This document shows, piece by piece, positions 1 to 7,951 of a stretch of 64,000 bases of DNA. The notes beneath the pieces were generated by a model, which worked only from the letters and a program-made list of their open reading frames with translations, made no database searches and was not told the DNA's origin. Location of the stretch: NCBI RefSeq assembly GCF_024171535.1, contig NZ_JALJZV010000005.1, positions 186,001-250,000 on the forward strand, written 5' to 3'. Position 1 is the first letter of the stretch. Every line of letters starts with the position of its first letter. The translations under genes and the position numbers were made by a program. This DNA comes from Flavobacterium sp. HSC-61S13. Its GTDB lineage: Bacteria; Bacteroidota; Bacteroidia; Flavobacteriales; Flavobacteriaceae.

Positions 1-674
1 GTTCTAAATTGTTTTTTTACATCGACTAATTTCCCTTCAATCAATTTATTGGACTGATGAATTAAAGCAATATGGTCACACATTTCTTCCACGCTTTCCA
101 TACGGTGAGTTGAGAAAATGATCGTGGATCCCTTTCTTTGCAATTCGAGAATCTCATCCTTAATAATGTTGGCATTCACCGGATCAAATCCAGAAAAAGG
201 TTCATCAAAAATCAATAATTTAGGTTGATGTAATACGGTAACTACGAATTGAATTTTCTGTGCCATCCCTTTCGATAGCTCCTGTATTTTTTTGTTCCAC
301 CAGCCTTGTATCTCTAGTTTCTCAAACCAATATTCGAGTTGTTTTTTGGCTTCCTCCTTAGTAAGTCCTTTTAATTGGGCCAAATACAAAGCTTGTTCCC
401 CTACTTTCATAGTCTTATACAAGCCGCGTTCTTCGGGCATATAACCAATGTGTTTAATGTGTTTGGGAGCAAGGATTTCGCCGTCTAGCAGTATCTGTCC
501 TTCATCGGGTAGGGTGATTTGGTTGATGATTCGAATCAACGAAGTTTTACCTGCACCATTTGGTCCAAGTAACCCGTAAATACTTCCTTTTGGTATACTT
601 AATGATACCTGATTTAAAGCCGTTTTGTCGGCATATCGTTTAACAACATTTTGAACTTCTAATATGGGATTCAT
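1..674 (-). CDS. ABC transporter ATP-binding protein (C-terminus cut by window edge)
   Basis: This is the nucleotide-binding subunit of an ABC-2/NatA-like exporter, working on the cytoplasmic face of the inner membrane. I translated it from the ATG at 674; 224 codons are visible and no stop is reached. Walker A GPNGAGKT lies at residues 37-44, a degenerate signature LSKGM at about 135, Walker B LLIFDEP followed by the D-loop region, and the switch histidine in STHRME. The extended MPEERGLY stretch after the Q-loop is typical of NatA/CcmA-like ATPases. A permease gene would be expected just beyond the left edge. A terminator separates it from dnaJ, so it is probably transcribed on its own. The substrate is unknown. 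Confidence 0.9.
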   Translation of the reverse strand, partial: MNPILEVQNVVKRYADKTALNQVSLSIPKGSIYGLLGPNGAGKTSLIRIINQITLPDEGQILLDGEILAPKHIKHIGYMPEERGLYKTMKVGEQALYLAQLKGLTKEEAKKQLEYWFEKLEIQGWWNKKIQELSKGMAQKIQFVVTVLHQPKLLIFDEPFSGFDPVNANIIKDEILELQRKGSTIIFSTHRMESVEEMCDHIALIHQSNKLIEGKLVDVKKQFR

Positions 675-752
675 TATGCGCGTAAGTTTATTTTGTAAAA
701 GTAGTTTTTTTTATCTATATTTAGAATAAGTAGTGTAAACCAAATCGAAAAG

Positions 753-795
753 TCCAAAAAAAACCCATCCTTATTTAAAAATAAATAAGGATGGG
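753..795 (-). terminator. Intrinsic terminator of grpE-dnaJ
   Basis: A perfect 14-bp stem (764-777 with 782-795, AAAA loop) is followed on the minus strand by a run of eight T (plus-strand A 756-763). It lies downstream of dnaJ and upstream of the ABC ATPase. Confidence 0.85.
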
Positions 796-865
796 AAAAA
801 TTGCTATGAAAAAGAAAATCCACCGTTTTATAAGTGTTGTCCAAATATAAAACTTTTTTTCCATA

Positions 866-1981
866 TTACGAAAACATTTCTTTTACTTTTTCAAAAAAAG
901 ATTTGTCAGACTTTCCGGGATGTGGCACGAAATTTTCGTGATCCTTCATCTTTTCGAAAAATTCTTTTTGTTCTTTATTTAGTGTTTTAGGCGTCCATAC
1001 GTTAACATGGACTAATAAATCACCCGTACCGTAGCGATTTACGCTAGGCAAACCTTTACCTTTTAATCGAAGGATTTTTCCAGATTGAATCCCCTCTTCG
1101 AGTTTGATTCGCACTCGTCCATTGACTGCTTCAATTTCTTTAGAACCGCCTAAGGCTGCTTCTGCAAAACTGATGTACAGATCATAATGTATATTTTCTC
1201 CTTCACGTTTTAATTTCTCATGCTCGACTTCTTCGATGACAACGATTAAATCACCAGGTACACTATTGCTACCTGGAGCTTCGTTTCCTTTACCAGAAAC
1301 CTTTAATTGCATACCATCAACTACACCGGCAGGAATTTTGATTGAAACGGTTTCCTCGTCCATCACCATTCCCTGTGCATCAGCACCTGCTGGTTTACTA
1401 TCCAAGATTTGACCAGCTCCACCACAAACATGACAAGGTGCTGAAGTTTGCATTCTACCTAAAATGGTATTGGCGATCTTAGTAACTTGCCCAGTACCGT
1501 TACAAGTTGGACAGCTTTTAAAAGTCACCCCTTTTGCTTGTACTTTTCTTTTTACCTTAACCTTTTTCTCAACGCCATTAGCGATATCTTCCAAAGTCAA
1601 TTTGACCTTAATACGCAAACTGGTACCTTTAACTCTTCGTTGTTGGGCACCGCCGCCGAAGCCGCCGAAACCACCACCTCCAAAAATATCTCCAAACTGA
1701 CTAAAGATATCATCCATATTCATATGATTACCGCCGCCGCCGCCGTATCCACCGCCACCTTCAAAGGCCGCATGTCCATATTGGTCATAACGCGCTTTCT
1801 TATCTGGATCACTTAAAACTTCGTAAGCTTCTGCTGCTAGCTTAAATTTCTCCTCAGCTGTAGCATCGCCCTGATTTTTATCAGGATGATGATCAATCGC
1901 TTTTTTTCGATAAGCTTTTTTAATCGCAGCGGCATCTGCGCTTCTATCAATACCTAATATTTCGTAATAATCTTGTTTCAT
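866..1981 (-). CDS. dnaJ: Molecular chaperone DnaJ
   Basis: Hsp40 co-chaperone of DnaK: it delivers unfolded proteins and stimulates DnaK ATPase activity in the cytoplasm. The J domain is at residues 4-68 with HPD at 32-34, followed by a Gly/Phe-rich linker (73-112), a zinc region and C-terminal substrate-binding domains. The 371-residue length is normal. The zinc region is unusual: only two CxxCxGxG repeats remain (Cys157/160 and Cys183/186), matching motifs 2 and 3 of E. coli DnaJ. The positions of motifs 1 and 4 have no cysteines, so only one of the two zinc centres can form. It lies 34 bp downstream of grpE on the same strand, a typical heat-shock pair; dnaK is not in the window. Confidence 0.97.
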   Translation of the reverse strand: MKQDYYEILGIDRSADAAAIKKAYRKKAIDHHPDKNQGDATAEEKFKLAAEAYEVLSDPDKKARYDQYGHAAFEGGGGYGGGGGNHMNMDDIFSQFGDIFGGGGFGGFGGGAQQRRVKGTSLRIKVKLTLEDIANGVEKKVKVKRKVQAKGVTFKSCPTCNGTGQVTKIANTILGRMQTSAPCHVCGGAGQILDSKPAGADAQGMVMDEETVSIKIPAGVVDGMQLKVSGKGNEAPGSNSVPGDLIVVIEEVEHEKLKREGENIHYDLYISFAEAALGGSKEIEAVNGRVRIKLEEGIQSGKILRLKGKGLPSVNRYGTGDLLVHVNVWTPKTLNKEQKEFFEKMKDHENFVPHPGKSDKSFFEKVKEMFS

Positions 1982-2015
1982 TTGAAATCTACTATTTTAT
2001 GATGTAATCTAAATT

Positions 2016-2558
2016 TTATTGTCCGATAACAACTTTCGGGAATCGAATGATTTTATCACCCAATTGATATCCCTTTTCAATTACATCTACTATTTTACCT
2101 TTCATTTTATCTCCAGCTGGAATCTGAGTAATCGCTTCCGCTTGATCTGCGCTAAAAGCATCTCCTATTACCAAAGGAACTTCTGTTAAGCCTTTTGAAG
2201 ATAATATATCACGGAATTTATTGGAGATCAAAGAAACTCCTACCAGATTCTCTTGACTTTCTATTTTTGCCATTTCGATCAAAGCTCTGTCAAAATCATC
2301 CAAAACTGGCAATAAGGCAACCAAAACTTCCTCATTGGCAGTTTTAAAAAGCTCCATACGTTCTCTAGAAGTACGTTTTTTATAGTTTTCAAATTCTGCA
2401 AATAGTCTTAAAAACTTATCTTTCTCCTTTGCTAATTCTTCTTCAACAATTAACTCAGTTACTTCAACATCTTGATTATCATCGAGGTTCTCTACAGTAT
2501 TTACTTCTTGAACCACCTCTTCTTGATCTCTATTCATGTCTTTGTTTTCAGTGCTCAT
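2016..2558 (-). CDS. grpE: Nucleotide exchange factor GrpE
   Basis: GrpE releases ADP from DnaK and so drives the chaperone cycle. The 180-residue protein has an acidic, disordered N-terminus (about 1-35), a long alpha-helical dimerisation stretch with FAEFENYKKR, and the C-terminal beta domain ending in GYQLGDKIIRFPKVVIG, which is diagnostic of the family. It is the first gene of the grpE-dnaJ unit on the minus strand. A TAnnTTTG box lies about 45 bp upstream of the ATG. No CIRCE element (TTAGCACTC-N9-GAGTGCTAA) was seen upstream, so HrcA control is not indicated here. Confidence 0.97.
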   Translation of the reverse strand: MSTENKDMNRDQEEVVQEVNTVENLDDNQDVEVTELIVEEELAKEKDKFLRLFAEFENYKKRTSRERMELFKTANEEVLVALLPVLDDFDRALIEMAKIESQENLVGVSLISNKFRDILSSKGLTEVPLVIGDAFSADQAEAITQIPAGDKMKGKIVDVIEKGYQLGDKIIRFPKVVIGQ

Positions 2559-2604
2559 ATTATCAACTTTTATTTTTTTCTATTATATTTACATTGCTAC
2601 TATG

Positions 2605-2612
2605 CAAAAGTA
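2605..2612 (-). promoter_or_regulatory. Bacteroidota -7 box for grpE-dnaJ
   Basis: The minus strand reads TACTTTTG, an exact match to TAnnTTTG, 47 bp upstream of the grpE start. Just upstream is the small palindrome CCAAT-TTG-ATTGG (2616-2628), which could bind a regulator. I see no convincing -33 TTG at the usual distance. Confidence 0.5.
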
Positions 2613-2761
2613 CTGCCAATTTGATTGGTCGTGCCATTTTGACACGATGCCCGCTCCCAACTGTATATTATAAAAACATTAAGCCCTCGATTTTTGCTTT
2701 TTTTTAAAGGAAAATTGATAATTAATTGATATGTTTGCTATAAATAAAATCAAATTTAACT

Positions 2762-3433
2762 ATGAAAAAAAATGTAATTACTTTATTTGCCTTTGCTGCT
2801 TTAAGTTTGACAGCATGTAAAAACGATCCTAAAAACACGGTAGATACTACTGATACTATTGAAAGTACTGAAGCTTCGAAAGACGCTACACCTTTTTCTA
2901 TTGCTGCTGCTGAATCTAAAGTAGAATGGACTGGATCCAAATTAACTGGAGGTAAACACCACGGAACCATTACTATTGCTAACGGTGAAATCAATGTGAA
3001 AGACGGTAAAATCGAAAATGGTAAAATCGTTTTTGATATGAAATCGATAGCTGTTGAAGATCTTAAAGCTGGAGACGGAAAAGAAGACTTAGAAGCACAT
3101 TTAAAAGGAACGGGTAAAGAAGAAGCAACAGATCATTTCTTTAATGTAAATAAATATCCACAAGGAACTTTTGAAATCACTTCTATCACAGAAGAAAATG
3201 GAAAAAGTATTGTTTCTGGTAACTTAACATTAAAAGATGTTACTAAAGCGATCAAATTCCCAGCAATGATTACCGTTACTGACAAGGAAGTAATGATTCA
3301 CGCTGATGAGTTCGCTATCAACAGAACACAATGGAACATCTCTTTCAATTCTAATTCTGTTTTTGACAACTTAGGAGACAAAGCGATCAACGATGATATC
3401 CTAATAAAACTTCATGTAAAAGCTACTAAATAA
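2762..3433 (+). CDS. YceI family lipoprotein
   Basis: A periplasmic, lipid-anchored protein with a YceI domain, a lipocalin-like beta barrel that binds isoprenoid or other amphiphilic ligands. The signal peptide ends in the lipobox LTAC with Cys19; an acidic Thr/Ser-rich linker (about 20-42) leads into the YceI domain (about 45-223), with KVEWTGSKLTGGKHHG at its start and a C-terminal DILIKLHVKA strand. The role is probably envelope stress or isoprenoid handling, inferred from the family only. It is monocistronic and ends in a strong bidirectional terminator shared with the convergent epimerase gene. Confidence 0.9.
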   Translation: MKKNVITLFAFAALSLTACKNDPKNTVDTTDTIESTEASKDATPFSIAAAESKVEWTGSKLTGGKHHGTITIANGEINVKDGKIENGKIVFDMKSIAVEDLKAGDGKEDLEAHLKGTGKEEATDHFFNVNKYPQGTFEITSITEENGKSIVSGNLTLKDVTKAIKFPAMITVTDKEVMIHADEFAINRTQWNISFNSNSVFDNLGDKAINDDILIKLHVKATK

Positions 3434-3467
3434 TTCATCTTACAAACTAGCTTAATTACATATGACG

Positions 3468-3499
3468 AAAAAAGAGTTCTATAAATAGAACTCTTTTTT
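3468..3499. terminator. Bidirectional terminator between yceI-like and epimerase genes
   Basis: The hairpin stem AAAAAGAGTTCTAT / ATAGAACTCTTTTT (loop AA) is flanked by A and T runs, so it can end transcription on both strands between the convergent genes. Confidence 0.85.
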
Positions 3500-4404
3500 T
3501 ATTTTAATAGATTCGTCAAAGCCATTTTGATTTCTGGAAACTTAAATTCAAAACCGGCATTTAAGGTCTTTTTGGAGCTGACGTTTTGACTTCCTGTAAC
3601 CAAAATGTGTCGTTCGCCCAAAATCAATTTTAGAAACACAGTAGGGATTCGTGGAAAAAACACCGGCTTCTTTAAAATAGTTTTTAAATCCATGACCAAT
3701 TCACGTTGCGTAATCGGATGTGGAGAAACGGCATTATATACGCCTTCAAGTTGATGACTGATGGCATATTCAAACAAGTAAATCAAATCTTCTCTGTGTA
3801 TCCAAGAATGGATTTGTTCTCCTGATCCCAATACCGCTCCGTAATATCGCTCAATAGGTTTTACCAACTCTGGTAATGCTCCATCATTTTTAGACAACAC
3901 CATTCCGATTCGAAGCAGGCAAACCCATATCCCCAATTCTTCGAATTTCTTGTTTTCAGCTTCCCATTGGGTTACTAAATCACCTAAAAAATCAGCGTCA
4001 ACGCGTAGCGAGTCCTCTTGATGAATATAATCTAAACTATCTTCATAGATACCAATAGCAGAGGCTCCTATTAACTGTTTAACCTGATGCTTTTGCTCTT
4101 TTAAGGTCTGATAAAGGAATCTGGTAGAATTGATTCTACTGTCAATCATTTGTTGTTTGTTTCTCGGTGTCCATCTTTTTGAGATACTAGCCCCTGCCAG
4201 ATGTACAATAACATCAACACCATCTAAAGCCTTTAAGTCAAATGAAGATTTTGCTGGATTCCAATAAAACCCGTGATAACGTACCGCATCTTTAATCTTG
4301 TCTCTATCTGTTGTTAAATAGTTTACCGTATAACCTTTACTCAATAAATACGATGTTAAAGAACTACCAATAAACCCCGTAGCACCAGTTATCAAAATTT
4401 TCAT
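3499..4404 (-). CDS. TIGR01777 family NAD(P)-dependent epimerase (YfcH/SDR39U1-like)
   Basis: An extended short-chain dehydrogenase/epimerase of the TIGR01777 group; the physiological substrate is unknown. A Rossmann motif GATGFIG lies at residues 7-13, followed by VDVIVHLAGA, the family signature SKRWTPRNKQQMIDSR, and a C-terminal domain of the DUF1731 kind (PRIPTVFLKLILGE, ending ALTNLLK). At 301 residues it has the family's usual length. It ends within the T-run of a shared terminator. It starts 5 bp after the stop of the upstream DUF4442 gene, so the two are almost certainly co-transcribed. Confidence 0.92.
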   Translation of the reverse strand: MKILITGATGFIGSSLTSYLLSKGYTVNYLTTDRDKIKDAVRYHGFYWNPAKSSFDLKALDGVDVIVHLAGASISKRWTPRNKQQMIDSRINSTRFLYQTLKEQKHQVKQLIGASAIGIYEDSLDYIHQEDSLRVDADFLGDLVTQWEAENKKFEELGIWVCLLRIGMVLSKNDGALPELVKPIERYYGAVLGSGEQIHSWIHREDLIYLFEYAISHQLEGVYNAVSPHPITQRELVMDLKTILKKPVFFPRIPTVFLKLILGERHILVTGSQNVSSKKTLNAGFEFKFPEIKMALTNLLK

Positions 4405-4409
4405 AAATT

Positions 4410-4874
4410 TTATTTTTTTGGGGTTTTAACTTTTATAGTCCATTCAAAATTCATCTCCGAAACGGCTTCTCCTTTTTCGTTTTTACCCACGGATTTCATC
4501 CAGAAGGTTTGCCCTTCACCTGTTGTAACGGCCTCTTGAATTGCTGCGTTTACTTTGGCTCCCTCCGTACATTCAAAGCGAATCCGTCCTACAGCTTTCT
4601 TGGTAAATATACTGTTATTCCGTGCAACTAACATCGAAATAGTAGCACCACTTTTTTGAATGTGATACATCACCAAAGCACCCGTTGACAATTCCGCAGC
4701 CATTGCTTGTACAGCAAAATACATGGAGCGAAACGGATTTTGATTGATCCAGCGATGTTTGACTGTAGACACACAACGGTCTTCAGATATTTCTTTAACC
4801 CGCACTCCTGTCCAATAAGCGGAAGGTAATTTTAAAAACAAATAACTATTGAGCTTGGATGGCGACCATTTCAT
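4410..4874 (-). CDS. DUF4442 domain-containing protein (hotdog fold)
   Basis: A small protein of the DUF4442 family, which has a hotdog/thioesterase-like fold; the biochemical role is not established. I placed the start at the ATG at 4874 (MKWSPSK); a TTG two codons earlier is in frame but less likely. The fold-typical stretch NPFRSMYFAVQAMAAELSTG sits at about residues 46-65, where acyl-CoA thioesterases carry their substrate-binding helix. It is the first gene of a two-gene minus-strand unit with the TIGR01777 epimerase. Confidence 0.85.
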   Translation of the reverse strand: MKWSPSKLNSYLFLKLPSAYWTGVRVKEISEDRCVSTVKHRWINQNPFRSMYFAVQAMAAELSTGALVMYHIQKSGATISMLVARNNSIFTKKAVGRIRFECTEGAKVNAAIQEAVTTGEGQTFWMKSVGKNEKGEAVSEMNFEWTIKVKTPKK

Positions 4875-5029
4875 ATGCAAATCAGATTTTTATAATAATA
4901 AACATTTTAGCGCCCTACTCTCGAATCTAGTTTCAGCTAGCGGTCGGTTACTAACGCTTTGTCATAAAAATACAAAAAATTTATAGAGCAGGAAAATTAT
5001 TTAAAAAGTTAAAATAAAGTTAAATAACA

Positions 5030-5061
5030 GTACCTTGCAATACAAAGTACAGTCCTTTGTA
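5030..5061 (+). promoter_or_regulatory. Candidate PadR operator: overlapping inverted repeats
   Basis: Two overlapping inverted repeats sit just before the -7 box of padR. GTACCTTG (5030-5037) pairs with CAAAGTAC (5043-5050) at 7 of 8 positions. TACAAAG (5041-5047) pairs perfectly with CTTTGTA (5055-5061). This position would let a repressor block the promoter; PadR proteins commonly regulate their own operon. Binding is inferred. Confidence 0.45.
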
Positions 5062-5063
5062 TA

Positions 5064-5071
5064 TATCTTTG
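5064..5071 (+). promoter_or_regulatory. Bacteroidota -7 box for padR-pspC
   Basis: TATCTTTG matches TAnnTTTG exactly, 29 bp before the padR ATG. A TTG at 5035-5037 could be the -33 element, with a long 26-bp spacer. Confidence 0.55.
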
Positions 5072-5100
5072 CATAAGAAACATCGAAACATTCCATAACC

Positions 5101-5442
5101 ATGAATATAGAAAACACTAAAGCGCAAATGCGCAAGGGTATTTTAGAGTTCTGCATCCTTTCCATCATGCAAGGAAGGGACTGTTATACTTCTGAAATAC
5201 TAGACGAGCTTAAACAAGCGAAACTATTAGTTGTTGAGGGAACGATATACCCGCTACTTACACGACTAAAGAATGATGATTTACTCAGTTATCGCTGGGA
5301 AGAATCTAACGCAGGTCCACCGAGAAAGTATTACCGTCTAACCGACCTGGGGCAAGAATTTTTAGTAGAACTAGGTAAAACATGGACCGAACTATCCGTA
5401 GCAGTAGAAAAAATAACCACTAACACTCAACCTCATGAATAA
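5101..5442 (+). CDS. PadR family transcriptional regulator
   Basis: A DNA-binding repressor of the PadR family with a winged helix (about residues 10-85) and a short C-terminal dimerisation helix; 113 residues, the usual size of the small subfamily. Family-typical stretches visible are GILEFCILSIMQ, GTIYPLLTRLKNDDLL and GPPRKYYRLTDLG. It overlaps the downstream PspC gene by 8 bp, so the two are translationally coupled. This pairing is common in Bacteroidota and suggests that the regulator controls the membrane-stress protein and itself. Overlapping inverted repeats at 5030-5061 are a candidate binding site. Confidence 0.93.
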   Translation: MNIENTKAQMRKGILEFCILSIMQGRDCYTSEILDELKQAKLLVVEGTIYPLLTRLKNDDLLSYRWEESNAGPPRKYYRLTDLGQEFLVELGKTWTELSVAVEKITTNTQPHE

Positions 5443-6979
5443 GACCGTAACTGTAAATATAGCTGGAATCATTTTTCATATCGATGAAAATGCATACACC
5501 AAATTAAATCACTACTTGCAAGCAATCAGAAATTCGATTAATATAGAAGGTCGTGAAGAAATCATCCATGATATCGAGAGTCGCATTGCCGAATTATTTA
5601 GCGAGCGTATTGATCAAAATAACCAAGTGATCATTTTGACGGATGTCGATTCTATAATTTCAATTATGGGTGAACCAGAAGCTTATAGAATAGATGATGA
5701 GGAACCTCAGACATACAGTCAGCCTCATACCACAAATACTTTTTCACGAAAACTATATCGTGACACAGACAAAAGAGTACTCGGTGGTGTATTGGCGGGA
5801 TTGGGACATTATTTTAGAGTAGACCCCGTTTGGTTGCGTATTTTATTGTTGATTTTAGTATTCTTCTATGGAACAGGTGTTTTGGTATATATTATCCTAT
5901 GGATTGTGATACCCAAAGCGAGTTCTACTAGCGAAAAGTTAGAAATGAAAGGCGAACCGATCAATATCTCATCCATCGAAAAAAAAGTTCGAGAAAACAT
6001 TGACTATGTATCGGATAAAGTAAACAATATCGATTACCAAAAAGTGGGTCATAACATTGGCCAAAACACTCGTGCCTTTGGAGATACTGCAGCACAAGTT
6101 CTCAGAAGAATATTTGGAATTGGCTTTTTGATTTTTGCTTTTTTCGGTTTTTTAGGTAGTGCCATAGCGGGTATTGTTATTTCAAACAATAAATGGCATT
6201 TTCCTCAAGGCGGGCCATTTGAATTTACACCGGGAGATTTCTCGTTAAGCACCCCACTTTGGGTAATGGGTTTAATCATTTTTCTGATTAGCGCTATTCC
6301 ATTTATCATTTTGTTTTTACTGGGATTAAAACTGCTCTACAAAAATCTTAAATACGTAGGTTTAACCTCTATTATCTTAGCTGGCTTGTGGTTTTTTGCA
6401 ATCATCGGATTAATATTTGTTACTATGCAGGAAGCGGGAAACAATTCTAAATTCTTTTCTACTGCCATCCATAAAGAGTTGAATATAGGCGAAGAATTAT
6501 TTACGTCGTCAACAGATTTAATCCTTAATAATCAACCGTTAGAGGTTATATTTGTAGATGATAAATACTTTGAGTCAACAACTAAAAATGTAGATGAATT
6601 TAAAACCGCTTTAAGCGCTGGACAAAAAATGATCGAATTAGAGGTTTTACAGACCTACCAAGACAAGTCCTACCTCACGGTACAGTTAGAAGCGGTAAAA
6701 AACGACATTTTACACCTAGACACCGTTGCGGAATCAACACCAACTTACAACTTTGAGATCAAAGAAAATACGTTGATCTTGTCGGATAATTTTATTAACA
6801 AAGAAAATGATCCATATAGTGTTAAGAATATAAAATTATATCTATATTTATCTGAAAATTCAACGGCACGATTAAATAGCGATTTCCAAGCTTTTATGGA
6901 TGATGATTTTGTTTTACAACCAGGTATTCATGTGTATAAAATCACTGATATAGATTTAAGTTGTATCGATTGTAAATAA
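5435..6979 (+). CDS. PspC domain-containing membrane protein
   Basis: An inner-membrane protein with a PspC domain, a family linked to envelope stress sensing. Residues 1-95 form a soluble domain of unknown role (NIAGIIFHID...), common in Bacteroidota PspC proteins. The PspC domain spans about 105-170: KLYRDTDKRVLGGVLAGLGHYF precedes two membrane helices ending in ILWIVIPKA. Three further helices follow (about 225-250, 275-305, 308-335), then a large extracytoplasmic domain (about 340-514). It is coupled to padR by an 8-bp overlap. The C-terminal domain resembles the beta-rich DUF2807-like tails seen in such proteins, but that is a weak call. Confidence 0.88.
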   Translation: MNKTVTVNIAGIIFHIDENAYTKLNHYLQAIRNSINIEGREEIIHDIESRIAELFSERIDQNNQVIILTDVDSIISIMGEPEAYRIDDEEPQTYSQPHTTNTFSRKLYRDTDKRVLGGVLAGLGHYFRVDPVWLRILLLILVFFYGTGVLVYIILWIVIPKASSTSEKLEMKGEPINISSIEKKVRENIDYVSDKVNNIDYQKVGHNIGQNTRAFGDTAAQVLRRIFGIGFLIFAFFGFLGSAIAGIVISNNKWHFPQGGPFEFTPGDFSLSTPLWVMGLIIFLISAIPFIILFLLGLKLLYKNLKYVGLTSIILAGLWFFAIIGLIFVTMQEAGNNSKFFSTAIHKELNIGEELFTSSTDLILNNQPLEVIFVDDKYFESTTKNVDEFKTALSAGQKMIELEVLQTYQDKSYLTVQLEAVKNDILHLDTVAESTPTYNFEIKENTLILSDNFINKENDPYSVKNIKLYLYLSENSTARLNSDFQAFMDDDFVLQPGIHVYKITDIDLSCIDCK

Positions 6980-7017
6980 TTACCTATTATATAATACTAC
7001 CAAAAAACGCATAAATT

Positions 7018-7083
7018 ATGATAGCCCTTGCCTTAAAATTAATTGATTTAGTGCTTACTTGGATAATCGGGTTGATCTTTTAG
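7018..7083 (+). CDS. Candidate 21-residue hydrophobic membrane peptide
   Basis: An ATG-initiated ORF of 21 codons plus TAG lies 38 bp after pspC and before its terminator, so it would be on the padR-pspC transcript. The peptide begins MIALALKLID and ends WIIGLIF, and is almost wholly hydrophobic with one Lys and one Asp, compatible with a single short membrane helix. I recognise no family. It may be a real micro-protein of the stress operon or a chance ORF. Confidence 0.3.
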   Translation: MIALALKLIDLVLTWIIGLIF

Positions 7084-7118
7084 AGCAACTTACTTTTACA
7101 AAAGCGGGTTTACTTTAC

Positions 7119-7160
7119 AAAACCAGAATCGACTACAACACAGTTGGTTCTGGTTTTTTT
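7119..7160 (+). terminator. Terminator of padR-pspC unit
   Basis: Stem AAAACCAGAA (7119-7128) / TTCTGGTTTT (7148-7157) followed by a T-run; the 19-nt loop holds a small CAAC/GTTG stem. Confidence 0.7.
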
Positions 7161-7165
7161 GGTTC

Positions 7166-7203
7166 AAAAAAAAGGGTAGCGACCAATTGGTCGCTACCCT
7201 TTT
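7166..7203 (-). terminator. Terminator of lipocalin-ompA unit
   Basis: A perfect palindrome of more than 30 nt (centre AATT at 7184-7187, arms GGGTAGCGACC / GGTCGCTACCC) with a minus-strand T-run (plus-strand A 7166-7173), 20 bp after the ompA stop. Confidence 0.85.
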
Positions 7204-7222
7204 ATGATTTGATTACAATAAA

Positions 7223-7921
7223 CTATCTTCCAGCTTCTTGTTGTGCATCTTGTACCATTTTTTCATTAGCCGTAATTCCAAATTCCACTCTACGGTTTTT
7301 GATTCTACCTGCGTCTGTATCGTTAGAAGCAATTGGATCAGCAATACCCATTCCTTTTGTTTTCATTCTATTAGCAGCAATTCCCTGTTTAGTTAAATAT
7401 TGTTTCACAGAGTTCGCTCTTTGACCAGACAATTTTAAGTTATACTCTTCTTTACCAGTAATATCTGTATAACCATAAATTTCAATATTAGTATCTGGAT
7501 TGTCTTTGAATACTTTTACTAATTTATCTAAGTTCGCTTGTGCTGTAGGAGTTAAGGTAGCTTGATTTAGATTGAAGTTTACAGAGCTCTCACCCAAAAT
7601 CAATTTAATTCCTTCACCAATTCTTTCCACTTCAGCTCCAGGTACTGTTTCTTCAATCTGACGAGCTTGTTTGTCCATCTTATTTCCAATAACACCACCA
7701 GCTGCACCACCGATAACACCTCCTAATACTGCTCCAAGAGCACTATTCTTTTTGTTACCCACGTTATTACCAAGTATTCCTCCAATAAGAGCACCTCCAG
7801 CAGCACCAATTGCAGCACCTCTTTGTGTCTTATTAGAATTCTGTACAGCATTACAACTTGTCAGTCCAACTGAGGTGGCCAACATCGTTCCTGCTAATAA
7901 ATAGATATTTAAGTTTTTCAT
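7223..7921 (-). CDS. OmpA family lipoprotein with glycine zipper
   Basis: An outer-membrane lipoprotein that likely anchors the envelope to peptidoglycan. It has a signal peptide with lipobox GLTSC (Cys23), a glycine-zipper segment of GxxxG-type repeats (about 35-82) that can insert in membranes, and a C-terminal OmpA-like domain (about 110-222) with GYTDITGKEEYN, LSGQRANSVKQYL and the RIKNRRVEF peptidoglycan-contact region. This order resembles E. coli YiaD. At 232 residues it is of normal length. It lies 30 bp downstream of the lipocalin-like lipoprotein on the same strand, likely one operon, and ends at a strong terminator. Confidence 0.93.
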   Translation of the reverse strand: MKNLNIYLLAGTMLATSVGLTSCNAVQNSNKTQRGAAIGAAGGALIGGILGNNVGNKKNSALGAVLGGVIGGAAGGVIGNKMDKQARQIEETVPGAEVERIGEGIKLILGESSVNFNLNQATLTPTAQANLDKLVKVFKDNPDTNIEIYGYTDITGKEEYNLKLSGQRANSVKQYLTKQGIAANRMKTKGMGIADPIASNDTDAGRIKNRRVEFGITANEKMVQDAQQEAGR

Positions 7922-7951
7922 TTGTAAGTTTAGTTTAGTTTATATAAAGTT

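Noticed and set aside
1464..1816. Two plus-strand ORFs opposite dnaJ
   Set aside because: They are antisense shadows of the Gly-rich and zinc regions of dnaJ, with low-complexity Pro/Ala runs.
7671..7904. Plus-strand Pro/Ala-rich ORF opposite the OmpA lipoprotein
   Set aside because: Antisense image of the glycine-zipper codons; no start context or homology.
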